The notes: generated by a model not told the origin, from the sequence alone. 64,000 nucleotides of DNA from DATADW01 sp963733905 (GCA_963733905.1 CAVTEU010000007.1:729371-793370), one strand, 5' to 3'; positions 40,149 to 49,278 are shown, counted from the first letter of the stretch. Translations and numbers: made by a program.

Positions 40149-40700
40149 GTCAGACCCCTCGGCGGTGGAAAGCGAGGTCTCGGCAGCCAGATCCGCCGCC
40201 GGGTACTCACCAGGGACGATGTGGTACAGCAGGAAGGGCTCAAGCTCCGCCGGGTCGGCGAGCAACTCTGCCAATGTCCCCGTGGGGAGTTCGGCGAATG
40301 CATCGTCGGTTGGGGCGAACAGGGTGTAGGGACCTGCCCCCGCCAACTCCTCGGTCAGCCCCGCAGCTTCGATGGCGCTGAGCAGCGTTGCGAACCGCCC
40401 GATTCCGGCAGCGACATCGACGATCGTCTCCCCGCCCTCGGCACCGGTGCCGGCGGTCGATGCGGTGTCGTCGGTCCGTGGCTCGGTGTCGTCGGTGGAC
40501 GTGTCGTCGGTCCTCGGCTCGGTGTCGTCGGTTGACGTGTCATCGGTTCTCGGCTCGGTGTCGTCCGTGCTCGGCGCGGTGCTGGCGACGCCGACGGTCG
40601 TATCGATGCCCGGAACAGTCGTGTCCGTGGCACCGCCGTCGCAGGCGGCCAGCACGACAGCCACGACGACAAGGCAGATGTGAACGCGCCACTTCTTCAT
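40023..40700 (-). CDS. Secreted lipoprotein with one fasciclin (FAS1) domain
   Basis: ATG 40700 gives MKKWRVHICLVVVAVVLAAC with a lipobox, Cys20 being lipidated. A linker follows with three copies of a 12-residue unit TDDTEPRTDDTS, then one FAS1 domain: FATLLSAIEAAGLTEELAG, YTLFAPTDDAFAELP (H1 box), LLYHIVPGEY and NGVIHVIDRVL (H2 box). FAS1 domains mediate adhesion outside the cell. Length is 225 residues. The 3' end overlaps the convergent small membrane gene. Confidence 0.85.
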   Translation of the reverse strand: MKKWRVHICLVVVAVVLAACDGGATDTTVPGIDTTVGVASTAPSTDDTEPRTDDTSTDDTEPRTDDTSTDDTEPRTDDTASTAGTGAEGGETIVDVAAGIGRFATLLSAIEAAGLTEELAGAGPYTLFAPTDDAFAELPTGTLAELLADPAELEPFLLYHIVPGEYPAADLAAETSLSTAEGSDLPVSIEGETVMVGEATVLESDITAGNGVIHVIDRVLTVPDD

Positions 40701-40804
40701 CCCGTTCCGTCCTCGGTCGTCGGCGGCGATCATCCCCCGTGACGCTAGGCGAAACCGAGTCGACTGTTCAGTGCGCGTCAGGGTGCTCGATAGTCTCACT
40801 GGCC

Positions 40805-41237
40805 ATGGACGACCTCGATCAGGTACTCGACAGGTGGCGTCAAGGCACCGACGCGCTGGTCAAGGGTGACCCCGAACCGCTCAAGGCTGTTGGTCGCACG
40901 GCGACGACGTCACCGTGGCGAACCCGTTAGGCCCCCCGGTGCAGGGTTGGAAGCGGGTATCGCAGACGATCGAACATGTCGCATCGAACGTCAGCGACGG
41001 TGAGGCCCTGGATTTCGAAGTCATCGAGACTTATGAAACAAGTGACCTTGCCTACGTCGTCCAGATCGAGCACATGAGAGCAAGGCTCGGGGAGCTGGAG
41101 GAGGTGACGCCGTTCTCGTTACGGGTCACGATGGTCCTCCGCCCGGAGGAGACTGGCTGGAAGGTCGTTCATCGCCAAGCCGATCGATCATGTCGGCACA
41201 GCCAATCGAATCGGTGATCCGACAAGCCGCCCAGTAG
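40805..41237 (+). CDS. SnoaL/NTF2-like protein, YybH type (two frame breaks)
   Basis: ATG 40805 gives MDDLDQVLDRWRQGTDALVKGDPEPLKA, then after a break near 40900 VANPLGPPVQGWKRVSQTIE, YVVQIEHMRARLG and LRVTMVLRPEETGWKVVHRQAD. A second shift near 41185 gives the usual end MSAQPIESVIRQAAQ with TAG 41235-41237. The cone-shaped NTF2 fold binds small molecules. The role is unknown. Confidence 0.65.
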
Positions 41238-41375
41238 TCACTCTCAGCCCGTGAGTCGCTCAGCGATAGGACACCACCCCTCTGCGTCTTCTCGAGTGCT
41301 CAGGTTCAGTCGCCCTCGTCGGTGCCCATCCTGCACCTCGAGCCAAGAGAGATGAGATGCGATTGTCACAACCCC

Positions 41376-41520
41376 TGATCACGGCCCACCGCTGGAATGC
41401 GCGGGTCATGGCCTCGTTGGTCGCTTCGGCGGCGAGGTCGGGGTTCCGCAGCATGACTGAAAGCGCTCGGTAGATCCGCTCCCAGTCGGCTGCATAGAAC
41501 TCCTCGAAACCGACAGTGGA
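41376..41520 (-). pseudogene. Remnant of an ECF sigma factor (region 2 only)
   Basis: The minus strand encodes GFEEFYAADWERIYRALS followed by NPDLAAEATNEAMTRAFQRW, a clear region 2.1-2.2 of an extracytoplasmic-function sigma factor. Before it lies a stop, and after WAVIRG the frame loses similarity, so regions 2.4 and 4 are absent. The remaining sequence from 41238 to 41668 shows no other gene. Confidence 0.55.
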
Positions 41521-41686
41521 TCAGCTCCACCGATGGTGCACCGTCGACTCCGGAGTTCACCGCGGAGAGACTCGCTGATCGCCGAATGGTTCCATCGGCG
41601 GACCGGACCGGACGTCTGAAGCGCCATGGAGTCACTCCTAGGGGCATCGGAGTCCTGTTGCGCTCACTTTGTGGAATGCTTGCGCA

Positions 41687-42070
41687 ATGGCGGGAGCACC
41701 GGCAAGCACGAAGTATTTCAACAAGATCGCCATACCCCTCGCCGGGCACCGATTCTTCCCGCTCTGGGTGGTGCTGAAGCATCGAGGCCGTAGGACTGGC
41801 AAGGAGTACTCGGTTCCGCTTGCGGTCATCCCCACCGAGACGTCATTCATCATCGCCATGCCGTGGGGACGTGAAACGGACTGGGTGCGCAACGTGCGGG
41901 CGGCCGGGAACTGCACGGTGCGCTGGAAGGGCGTCGATTACGTGTGCACCGAGCCGACCTTCGTTGACAAAGGAGTCGCCCTTGCTGCCGCCCGTGGAAT
42001 TACTCGACGCATTCTCCGTCGCCAGGAATTCCCGCACGGTTTCATCGAACTGACCCGTCGTCCCGCCTGA
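41687..42070 (+). CDS. DUF385/F420H2-dependent nitroreductase (Ddn) family protein
   Basis: From ATG 41687 the 127-residue protein has the split-barrel signature FFPLWVVLKHRGRRTGKEYSVPLAVI, then IAMPWGRETDWVRNVRAAGNCTVRWKG, the standard segments of deazaflavin-dependent nitroreductases and quinone reductases. These enzymes use cofactor F420, which supports an actinobacterial host. The substrate is unknown. Intact. Confidence 0.8.
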   Translation: MAGAPASTKYFNKIAIPLAGHRFFPLWVVLKHRGRRTGKEYSVPLAVIPTETSFIIAMPWGRETDWVRNVRAAGNCTVRWKGVDYVCTEPTFVDKGVALAAARGITRRILRRQEFPHGFIELTRRPA

Positions 42071-42180
42071 AGGGTCCGATGAATGCGGTGACCCCGGGAA
42101 CGTGAGACACGAGATCGTCGGCATCGATCGCGATGGCGATACCGTTCCAACTCCGTGGAGATATCAAGGAGCACCCGCCA

Positions 42181-42570
42181 ATGGCGATCACGATCGCATC
42201 GGTGACCTTCGACTGTGCCGATGCCCTCACAGTTGCCGGATTCTGGTCCGCCGCCCTCGAACGACCCCTTGACCCCAACCCATCGAGTGACTTCGCCGCC
42301 ATCGGCTTCGCCGGTCGTCGCGACACAGCGGGGTGGGGGCCCGCCGAGCATGATGGCGAATCGACCTGGATGTTCGTCAAGGTTCCCGAGCCGAAGACCG
42401 CCAAGAACCGCATCCACCTCGATGTGATGACGACCGACCCTGAACCCGAAATCGACCGCCTCGTCGGACTCGGTGCCACGCGAGTTCGCGACATGGAGGA
42501 GTACGGGTACATGTGGACCGTCATGGCCGACCCGGAAGGAAACGAGTTCTGCATCGCCGCCGCCCGTTGA
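42181..42570 (+). CDS. VOC (glyoxalase/bleomycin-resistance-like) family protein
   Basis: The 129-residue protein begins ITIASVTFDCADALTVAGFWSAALERPLD and ends with DPEGNEFCIAAA, the two halves of a single-copy VOC fold. KNRIHLDVMTTDPEPEIDRLVGLGA supplies the usual metal-side His and Glu. AAGGAG at 42167 places the start at ATG 42181. This actinobacterial subgroup (VOC with AE/GP motifs) has no defined substrate. Confidence 0.8.
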   Translation: MAITIASVTFDCADALTVAGFWSAALERPLDPNPSSDFAAIGFAGRRDTAGWGPAEHDGESTWMFVKVPEPKTAKNRIHLDVMTTDPEPEIDRLVGLGATRVRDMEEYGYMWTVMADPEGNEFCIAAAR

Positions 42571-42625
42571 CAACGCCCAGGCAGCACGCGACTCCAGCGG
42601 AAGGCGAAGGTCACTCTGATCACTC

Positions 42626-42997
42626 TCACGAAGCCAGGACGACGATCACCAGCACCGTTCGGACCGCTCCCACGATCGGACCGAACGGAAGCGCGAACCC
42701 GATCCAGTAGAACAGCTCGAATGGGAGGAGGGCGAGGGCGAGCCACAAGCCGATGGAAAGACCCGGCCACAGCAGCACCCCCACCACCACTTCGGCTGCG
42801 CAAACCGCAATGAAGCCGGCGAGCAATGGAACACTGGTAGGGATCCCCCAGCGCTCGAATGGACCGCCGCCGTACGTCGGGAAGCCCATGAACGTCCACA
42901 CCTCGTGGTTCTGAGCGAAGTACCGGAGTCCGAACACGGCCGGCAATCCGAATCCCAGGCCACTGATCCAGGCGAGTGTCGCTGCCACTTGGGTCAT
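42626..42997 (-). CDS. Integral membrane protein of unknown function (four helices)
   Basis: From ATG 42997 the 123 residues form four hydrophobic helices, for example LLAGFIAVCAAEVVVGVLLW and LALALLPFELFYWIGFAL. A conserved-looking loop VWTFMGFPTYGGGPFERWG lies after the first. No family was recognised. It follows the chrA gene on the same strand after 65 bp. Confidence 0.5.
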   Translation of the reverse strand: MTQVAATLAWISGLGFGLPAVFGLRYFAQNHEVWTFMGFPTYGGGPFERWGIPTSVPLLAGFIAVCAAEVVVGVLLWPGLSIGLWLALALLPFELFYWIGFALPFGPIVGAVRTVLVIVVLAS

Positions 42998-43062
42998 GGC
43001 TTCGCCTGGAAACGGCGGAGAAGGCTCCTCCGCTGCGGTTTCGGGAATCTGATCACCAAGGC

Positions 43063-44475
43063 CTACCTCACGACGGCGCCAAGTATTGACAGCGCGATGC
43101 CGGTGAGAGCGCAGGCGCCAAGTGTGCGCAGGATGGACCAGCGGCGTCGAAAGATGAGGTAGCAGCCGAGGACCATCACGGCGACGGCGTCCCATTGGAT
43201 GCTTCCCCAGACCGGTGCCTGGAAGTCGAACGGTCCGTCGGTGATTTGCTGGGTTTGGTCGAACAGAGTGTGGACGGCGAAAAACGCGGCCAGGCTGGCA
43301 ATCACGCCGACCACTGCGGCGGTGACTCCGGTCAGGGCCGCAGACAGGTTGGTGTTGTGTCGGAGCCGCTCCACGTAGGGGGCGCCGAGAAGAATGAACA
43401 TGAAGCACGGCACGAACGTCACCCAGGTGACGAGGAGTGAGGCAATGACTGCGGCGGCCCACGGGTCGAGCGACCCGGGGTTGCGGTACGCACCTAGGAA
43501 CGCGACGAACTGCACCACCATGATGAGTGGGCCCGGGGTGGTCTCGGCCAGGGCGAGGCCTTTGACCATCTCGTTGGGCAGTAGCCAGTGGTACACGTTG
43601 ACGGCCTGCTGGGAGACGTAGGCGAGCACTGCGTACGCGCCTCCAAAGGTGACCACGGCGGCGCCGGAGAAGAACAGACCTTGCTCGACGAACACGCTGT
43701 ATCTGCCGAACAGGGCTGCGGCGAGTAGCACCGGTGTGAACCACAGCACCAGGCCCACGAAGAGGATGGTGACCCAGCGGCGGGTCGAACCGCGCTCCTG
43801 GTGCAGCTGGTCGTCAGCGATGAGTGGAGCCGGGCCGTTGTCCGGCGGCGCCGGTTTCGGCGCCGCCATGGACGGGGCGAGCCGGGCCAACAACCATCCG
43901 AGGAGTCCGGCGATGAGGATGACGATGGGGAATGGGACCGCGAACAACGCCAAGGCGATGAAGGCCGCCACAGCCAACGCGACCAGGCTCGGGGCGGTCA
44001 GCGTTCGGCTGCTGACGCGCACGACGGCCTGGATGACGATGGCGATGACCGCAGGAGCCAACCCCAGGAAAAGCGCGTCGACAGCGGCGGTGTCGCCGTA
44101 CACGACGTAGAGGGCCGACAGCACCAGCAGGGCGACTGCGCCGGGGAGGACGAACAGCGTGCCGGCGATGAGGCCGCCGTAGATACCATTGAGTAGCCAG
44201 CCGATGTAAATCGCTAGCTGTTGCGCCTCAGGGCCGGGCAGCAGCATGCAGTAGTTCAGAGCATGGAGGAACCTGCCCTGCCCGATCCACCTCTTCTCTT
44301 CGACCAGCGTTCGTTGCATCACGGCGATCTGGCCCGCTGGCCCGCCAAAGGTCTGTAGGGAAATGGCGAACCACGTCCGGGTCGCCTCGCGCAGCGACAG
44401 CACATCGCGGGTCGAAGGCAGCTGCTGCTGTTTCTCCGCCGGGGTTGGTTCTCCGTCGGTGCGCTCCGGACCCAT
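43063..44475 (-). CDS. chrA: Chromate transporter, CHR family (two-domain ChrA)
   Basis: From ATG 44475 the intact 470-residue protein has two homologous halves of about six helices. The first half has the CHR signature FAISLQTFGGPAGQIAVMQ followed by LHALNYCMLLPGPEAQQLA, and the second has VVTFGGAYAVLAYVSQQ and EMVKGLALAETTPGPLIMVVQF. CHR proteins export chromate using the proton gradient. Sulfate-linked roles are possible. The ATG at 44559 adds 28 residues without similarity. Confidence 0.9.
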   Translation of the reverse strand: MGPERTDGEPTPAEKQQQLPSTRDVLSLREATRTWFAISLQTFGGPAGQIAVMQRTLVEEKRWIGQGRFLHALNYCMLLPGPEAQQLAIYIGWLLNGIYGGLIAGTLFVLPGAVALLVLSALYVVYGDTAAVDALFLGLAPAVIAIVIQAVVRVSSRTLTAPSLVALAVAAFIALALFAVPFPIVILIAGLLGWLLARLAPSMAAPKPAPPDNGPAPLIADDQLHQERGSTRRWVTILFVGLVLWFTPVLLAAALFGRYSVFVEQGLFFSGAAVVTFGGAYAVLAYVSQQAVNVYHWLLPNEMVKGLALAETTPGPLIMVVQFVAFLGAYRNPGSLDPWAAAVIASLLVTWVTFVPCFMFILLGAPYVERLRHNTNLSAALTGVTAAVVGVIASLAAFFAVHTLFDQTQQITDGPFDFQAPVWGSIQWDAVAVMVLGCYLIFRRRWSILRTLGACALTGIALSILGAVVR

Positions 44476-44676
44476 GTGGGGTGTCTCCGTCCCGGCCAGC
44501 AACCGCGCCGACGGTACTAGTTGGACTGTCGAGACTCGGCGCGGCCACCTCAACGACACCCTTGGTGGCGACCCCGTACGGTCCGCGTGCCCGCTCCGGC
44601 CTCACCACATTTCACCTTTCGAGGATCAACGCACCGCGAGTTCGATCTTGCCGAGGTGGTAATCAACGATCGCAAA

Positions 44677-44860
44677 TTCGCCGACGCCGGACGGGATCAA
44701 GTGGACGATCAACACCGGCCTTATGGTTGGGGACCGCAACGAGGCGAAGAAGACCGGCGACTTCGGAGCCGCCGACCCGCTCAAGCGTCGGGAGATGGCG
44801 ACGGTCCTCCACCGCTTCTCCAAGGACGCCGGGGTCGCCGACGACATCGAGACGGACTAA
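44677..44860 (+). pseudogene. Orphan SLH-domain-like tail, copy 1
   Basis: The frame TPDGIKWTINTGLMVGDRNEA, KKTGDFGAADPLKRREMATVLHRF, KDAGVADDIETD with TAA at 44858 has the outline of a surface-layer homology repeat (FxDxD … GLMxG … F.P.DPLTR.ZMAT.L.RF). Upstream, FADA lies in another frame, so an indel is present and the rest of the protein is missing. 44717-44860 aligns closely with 46282-46426. 44861-45249 contains nothing recognisable. Confidence 0.5.
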
Positions 44861-45249
44861 CTCGGCGTGATGATCAGGGCCGGGCAATCGGTCGGTGATG
44901 GCGGGGGACGGTTACAGCGCCCACGGTGGCGATAGCCATGGCGGTGGCGGCGAAGGGTAAAGGCGGCGCGGGGCTCACCAGGGTCCAAAGCACTCCTGCG
45001 ACAGTGATGCGCACGCGAGCGCGAGGTATCGCGATCGATCCGGTGTAGAAACGCACTCACATGCCGATGTGCGTGCGACGCGAAGCCGCCGTGGGGCGGG
45101 GTGTGACCGTGAAGGCAGAGGCACGGCTCGACCTGGTCGAACGACGGAGGGTTCGAGGTCCATGATGGTGTCCAGCCCCGTAGCGGTCACGGCTGAGGGG
45201 CAAATGGAACTCCACCTGGTGGATCGGCTGCTCGTGAGAAGGGAGCGAT

Positions 45250-46194
45250 GTGACTCAGTCCAGTCAGAGCGTCCTGATCAACGGGTTTGGGGTGCTCTTC
45301 GTAATCTTGAATGCGTTCGCGTTGGGCCTCAGGCTTCCGGTCGGCAAGTTGCTAGCACAGGCCTTTGCCCATTGGAAGATTGCCGTGTGGGCGTTGGTGA
45401 TCAATTTCGTCATCATCCCGCTCCTATTCGTCGGATATTTGCTGACGATCGCCTCGTCCATTCCCGCAGAGATCAAAGTCGGGTTCTGCGTCGCGGCTCT
45501 TTGTGCAGGTATGCCTTTCGCTCCCCTCCTCGCCAAGTTAGCCAAGGCGGACGTCAGCATCGCCACCACGCTGTTAGTGGTCTTGACTGCTGGGACCATC
45601 ATCGCCCTCCCGCTAGGGCTGCCCCTTGCCATCGATGCGGTTGACGCGCAAATCAAGTCCTCTGTCTGGGACGTTGCTTGGCCGCTGCTGCTCTTCTTAC
45701 TCCTGCCCTTGGTTCTCGGGTGTGGCTTCCGGGTCTGGTGGCCCGACCTGACGCCGCCGTTGACACGGTGGGTTACCCGAGTTGCAATTCTGTGTCTGCT
45801 GTTCAATCTCAACTTCACGCTGGTTGCGTATTGGAGTCTGTTCGTGCAGGAGTGGGGCACTGCGAGTTACGTCGCGGCCCTTGCTGGCCCATTCATCGGC
45901 CTCGGGTGTGGCTACCTTCTCGTTTCCAGTCTTCGGGTCAAAGACGTGGGAGTCAGGCATGCGACCGAGGCGACCACGGCGGTACGCAACATCGCTCCGA
46001 TGCTCCTGATGATGATTTTTCCCTTTGCAGCCGACCCGCTGGTCACGGTTTCGATCACGATCCTCAACACCGTCGGCATCGTCATCGTTGTGCTGTTCGT
46101 CCTGATGTGGAGGCGCGCTGCTTCACCGTCGGACACTCACGCAACAACCAACCAGCCAGCAAGCGAAGGCCTGACCCCGCCAACTTCGACATGA
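45250..46194 (+). CDS. Bile acid:sodium symporter (BASS) family transporter
   Basis: GTG 45250 follows AAGGGAG at 45239. The 314-residue protein has nine to ten helices, beginning INGFGVLFVILNAFALGLRLP. It contains the conserved ALCAGMPFAPLLAKLAKADVSIATTLLVVLTA and the C-terminal ATEATTAVRNIAPMLLMMIF motif with paired polar residues that bind Na+. The family carries organic anions such as keto acids, bile acids or arsenite. The substrate is unknown here. The gene is intact and is flanked on both sides by SLH-like tail fragments. Its base composition is somewhat less GC-rich than its neighbours. Confidence 0.8.
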   Translation: MTQSSQSVLINGFGVLFVILNAFALGLRLPVGKLLAQAFAHWKIAVWALVINFVIIPLLFVGYLLTIASSIPAEIKVGFCVAALCAGMPFAPLLAKLAKADVSIATTLLVVLTAGTIIALPLGLPLAIDAVDAQIKSSVWDVAWPLLLFLLLPLVLGCGFRVWWPDLTPPLTRWVTRVAILCLLFNLNFTLVAYWSLFVQEWGTASYVAALAGPFIGLGCGYLLVSSLRVKDVGVRHATEATTAVRNIAPMLLMMIFPFAADPLVTVSITILNTVGIVIVVLFVLMWRRAASPSDTHATTNQPASEGLTPPTST

Positions 46195-46281
46195 CGAGTG
46201 ATCCGCCCGTCGTCGCCGACCTCCCCGACGAAGGTGAGTTCTTCCTCGTCCCCAGTAGGAGCGAATCGATCCCGGCCTGTC

Positions 46282-46426
46282 GGCCTCATGGTCGGCACCC
46301 GCAACGACGCGAAGACGACCGGCGACTTCAACGCGCCGGACCCGCTGCTCCGGGGGCCAGTTCGCGACGGTAAGCAAGAAGTGCGCCTCCGACGCCGGGG
46401 TCAAGGACGACATCGAGAAGGACTGA
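46282..46426 (+). pseudogene. Orphan SLH-domain-like tail, copy 2
   Basis: GLMVGTRNDAKTTGDFNAPDPLLRG, then (after a one-base break near 46360) FATVSKKCASDAGVKDDIEKD with TGA at 46424. It matches copy 1 at 44717-44860 in sequence and length (145 versus 144 bp). Upstream sequence does not continue the domain. ACTGATGTGCC is repeated at 46422 and 46437. Confidence 0.5.
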
Positions 46427-46518
46427 TGTGCCGCATACTGATGTGCCAGAGTGCCGCACGGACCGCCTCCGAGGAGGTGCCGGAGTGGCTGAATTGGGGG
46501 CATAACCCCTGGTCAGCG

Positions 46519-46596
46519 TGGTGGGCCTGGCAGGATTTGAACCTGCAACCGACGGATTATGAGTCCGCTGCTCTGACCGAATTGAGCTACAGGCCC
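46519..46596 (-). tRNA. tRNA-Met (anticodon CAT), CCA encoded
   Basis: The acceptor GGGCCTG pairs with CAGGCCC, the D arm is TAGCTCAATTCGGTCAGAGC, and the anticodon stem GCGGA/TCCGT encloses CTCATAA. The T arm is GCAGGTTCAAATCCTGC, the discriminator is A, and CCA is encoded at 46519-46521. The first pair is G-C, so it is not an initiator; elongator Met is most likely, and tRNA-Ile(CAT) with lysidine cannot be excluded from sequence alone. Confidence 0.93.
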
Positions 46597-46612
46597 CGGG
46601 GATGATCGTAGG

Positions 46613-47443
46613 TCAGCGCGCGATCAGTACGTCGCACGGGACCGAGCTGAGAACTTGCTCGGCGACGGTCCCCAGCAACGGGGCCGGGGCTCCACCCCAT
46701 CCCCGCCGGCCAACTGCCACCAGATCGGCCGACCGACGGCGGACGACCTCCTCCAACACCTCTGAAGGTGGCCCCTCCTCGAGGATTGCTGGCACCCGGC
46801 CATCCCATTGGGCGATGAACTCGTCGAGTTTCTCCTCCGCCCGGGTTCGGCGTTGTTTGCGGAGTTGCTGCACCTCCTCGGGGAACATTCCCGCCTCGCC
46901 GAACTGCCATTCGAATCGGTAGGAGAGAGCGAACACCGCGATCACTTCGGCATCGGGCGCCTGCTCGATCACGGTCTCGACCGCCCGGGCCGAGTGGGGC
47001 GACAGATCCACCGCGACGACCACCCTCCGATAGCCGGTCCGCGGACGACGTCGCACCGCCAACAGGGGAACCCGACAGGTCCGGGCCATCCGGGCGGCGA
47101 TCGGCCCAACCCTCGCCGCGTCGACCGATGATGTTCCAACGACCACCAAGTCGGCATCACGAGACAAGCGACCGAGTACTGAGGCTGGCGAGCCCGATTG
47201 CACGGTCAACTCGATTTCGCAGTTCCCACGCTGGCGCACCCAGGCGGCGAGATCTTCGGCGGACCGGCGGCGCTGCGAGCGGACTACCTGCTCGACCTTC
47301 CGGTCGATGAATGCTTCGCGCAGGGGCTCATCGACGTGGACCAGCACCAGTTCGGCCCCGTGATCCTCGGCGATGAGGCGCGCCCGCTCCGCCACCCGCC
47401 GGCTCACCGGCGTCAGGTCGAATGCCGCTAGCACCCGTCGCAC
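46613..47443 (-). CDS. Universal stress protein with two USP domains
   Basis: The 276-residue protein contains two tandem USP folds: MRRVLAAFDLTPVSRRVAERA to VVGTSSVDAARVGPIAARMAR, and YRRVVVAVDLSPHSARAVETV to LVAVGRRGWGGAPAPLLGTVAEQVL. The second has the ATP-binding G-x2-G-x9-G-S/T-like pattern (GRRGWGGAPAPLLGT), while the first is a variant. It probably responds to energy or redox stress. It is intact and ends 16 bp from tRNA-Met. Confidence 0.85.
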   Translation of the reverse strand: MRRVLAAFDLTPVSRRVAERARLIAEDHGAELVLVHVDEPLREAFIDRKVEQVVRSQRRRSAEDLAAWVRQRGNCEIELTVQSGSPASVLGRLSRDADLVVVGTSSVDAARVGPIAARMARTCRVPLLAVRRRPRTGYRRVVVAVDLSPHSARAVETVIEQAPDAEVIAVFALSYRFEWQFGEAGMFPEEVQQLRKQRRTRAEEKLDEFIAQWDGRVPAILEEGPPSEVLEEVVRRRSADLVAVGRRGWGGAPAPLLGTVAEQVLSSVPCDVLIAR

Positions 47444-47469
47444 GTCGTCGCCCTCCCGCTTGTCCGATG

Positions 47470-48157
47470 CTAGGGCGGATCACCCGAATCGCACGTGTCG
47501 AGTGCGAACGGGTCCGCTTGATCGATCAAGGCGATAGCGAGGCGGTCGAGATAGTGACTGCGCGGGACCTCGATCGCCCCGAGTGACGCCATGTGGGGGG
47601 TGAGCCACTGGACGTCGAGAAGGGCGTGATCAAAGGACCGGAGCAGGTCGACCAGGTGGACCAAGGCCACCTTGGATGCGTCGGTTGCTCGATGGAACAT
47701 CGACTCGCCGGCGAAAAGGCCGCCGATGGATATCCCGTAGAGACCCCCCGCCAGCCGTCCGGCGGGATCCCAGACCTCGACGCTGTGTGCCCAGCCCATC
47801 CTGTGGAGCCGCCCGTACGCTTCGGCGAATTCGGCAGTGATCCAGCCGTGGGGACGCGCCGGGTCGGCACAGGCCGCGATGATTTGCTCGAAGCAGGTGT
47901 CACGGGTGACAGTGAACTTGCGGGCCGAGCGGCGCAATGACCGGCTCACCGCCAGTTGATCGAGTTCGATGATGGCCCTGGGATCGGGGGAAAACCAGGC
48001 GATCCGGCCCTTTCCGTGGGGCATTGGGAACATGCCCGATCGGTAGGCGGCGAGAAGGGTTCCCGGCTCGAGGTCGCCCCCGACACACACCAGATCGTCC
48101 GGGCTCTCGTCTGGAGTGGGAAAGAGCCACCGCGATGGACGGCGGCTCGACCCTCAT
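47470..48157 (-). CDS. aat: Leucyl/phenylalanyl-tRNA--protein transferase (frame break)
   Basis: It adds Leu or Phe to proteins with N-terminal Arg/Lys, marking them for ClpAP/S degradation. Motifs are VEPPSI, then after a break near 48132 RWLFPTPDESPDDLVCVGGDLEPGTLLAAYRSGMFPMP, WFSPDPRAIIELD, RDTCFEQIIAACA, TAEFAEAYGRLHRMGWAHSVEVW, GLYGISIGGLFAGESMFHR and LLDVQWLTPHMASLGAIEVPR. Joined length is ~228 residues with start ATG 48157. All catalytic-region motifs are present. Confidence 0.9.
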
Positions 48158-48197
48158 CGACCTCGGAAAGGCGCACCGTCCGTGGGCTCGGTTCGAG

Positions 48198-48845
48198 TCA
48201 CGTACGAGCGATGACGTCGGCCGATCGCACCTGGTCGACCGTGGAGAGGACGCCGACCACGGAGTGGGCTCGATCCGCCTCGGTGTCTAGGTCCAATGTG
48301 ATGGAGTCATCGTCGGTTACGACATCGACCACATCCACCGAACTGTCGACGGTGGTCACCAGTGTCACCAGCCCAGGCAAATCAAGAGAAGTATCGGCGA
48401 CCACCCGGACCCGCCCCGAATTCAGCTTGAAAGTCGACGCAATGAACTTCTCCAGCGGTGGAAGGCCGACGAGGATGATCAGCGACACGATGGTGACGGC
48501 CACTGCGATCCCGACCTGGCCGACACCTGCGGCAACACCAATGGCGGCCACGACCCACAGCCCTCCCGCCGTGGTGAGCCCCTTGACCACCACGCCCTCC
48601 CGGAAGATCACACCTGCACCTATGAAACCAATCCCAGCAGCCACCTGCGAGGCGATGCGTGAGAGGTCCGTTCCCGGACCGGCGAACCCGGCCACGCCCA
48701 CATAGGCGAACAAGGCTGCCCCCACTCCGATCATCATGTGGGTGCGTATCCCGGCCGCCTTGCGCCGAACCTCCCTTTCCAGACCCACCAGCCCGGCAAG
48801 CCCGGCGACGATCAGCATCCGGACTACGCCGTCGACGAGGTCCAT
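48198..48845 (-). CDS. MgtC/SapB-family membrane protein
   Basis: The 215-residue protein has the MgtC pattern: LAGLVGLEREVRRKAAGIRTHMMIGVGAALFAYVG, RIASQVAAGIGFIGAGVIFREG and VKGLTTAGGLWVVAAIGVAAG in four or five helices. A soluble ACT-like C-terminal domain follows (residues ~145-215). Such proteins relate to Mg2+ limitation or membrane potential and ATP homeostasis. The transport role is unproven. Intact. Confidence 0.88.
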   Translation of the reverse strand: MDLVDGVVRMLIVAGLAGLVGLEREVRRKAAGIRTHMMIGVGAALFAYVGVAGFAGPGTDLSRIASQVAAGIGFIGAGVIFREGVVVKGLTTAGGLWVVAAIGVAAGVGQVGIAVAVTIVSLIILVGLPPLEKFIASTFKLNSGRVRVVADTSLDLPGLVTLVTTVDSSVDVVDVVTDDDSITLDLDTEADRAHSVVGVLSTVDQVRSADVIART

Positions 48846-48978
48846 CGGTCGCCTCCTCTTTTCGCTGCCCCTTCCACCGGTGGCATGTTCTCACAGTGGC
48901 TCGGTTTCGGCCGGCCATCATTCGTTTCTTGATCCACCACCTCGGGTACCCTGATGACTGAATCCAGGAGCAAAACTG

Positions 48979-49239
48979 ATGAGAGTTTGGATCGATCAAG
49001 ACCTGTGCACCGGTGATGGGATCTGCTCGGAGATCGCCCCCGACGTCTTCCAACCCCGCGACGACGGTCTGTGGGTGGTGAAGGAGGAGGCGTCGAACTT
49101 CGGGACCAAGAAGATCTTCGACGGCAAAGACGCCCCCGATGGCGCCGACGGGGTGGCCCGAGTCCCGGGCGGCCAGGAGGACATAACCATCGAAGCCGCC
49201 GAAGAGTGCCCCGGCGAGTGCATCATGCTGGAGCCCTGA
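48979..49239 (+). CDS. Ferredoxin, 3Fe-4S type (CxxDxxC)
   Basis: AGGAG at 48963 precedes ATG 48979. The 86-residue protein begins RVWIDQDLCTGDGICSEIAPDVF, with Cys10 and Cys16 and an Asp at 13 in the place of a fourth ligand, and ends AAEECPGECIMLEP (Cys77). This is the 3Fe-4S pattern of ferredoxins that feed cytochromes P450 and related oxygenases. A ~30-residue acidic/Gly-rich insertion in the middle (KKIFDGKDAPDGADG) makes it longer than the usual 65 residues. Confidence 0.88.
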   Translation: MRVWIDQDLCTGDGICSEIAPDVFQPRDDGLWVVKEEASNFGTKKIFDGKDAPDGADGVARVPGGQEDITIEAAEECPGECIMLEP

Positions 49240-49278
49240 ACCCGGTTCCAGCCTCCCGCTACCATCCTCGGGTCCCGT

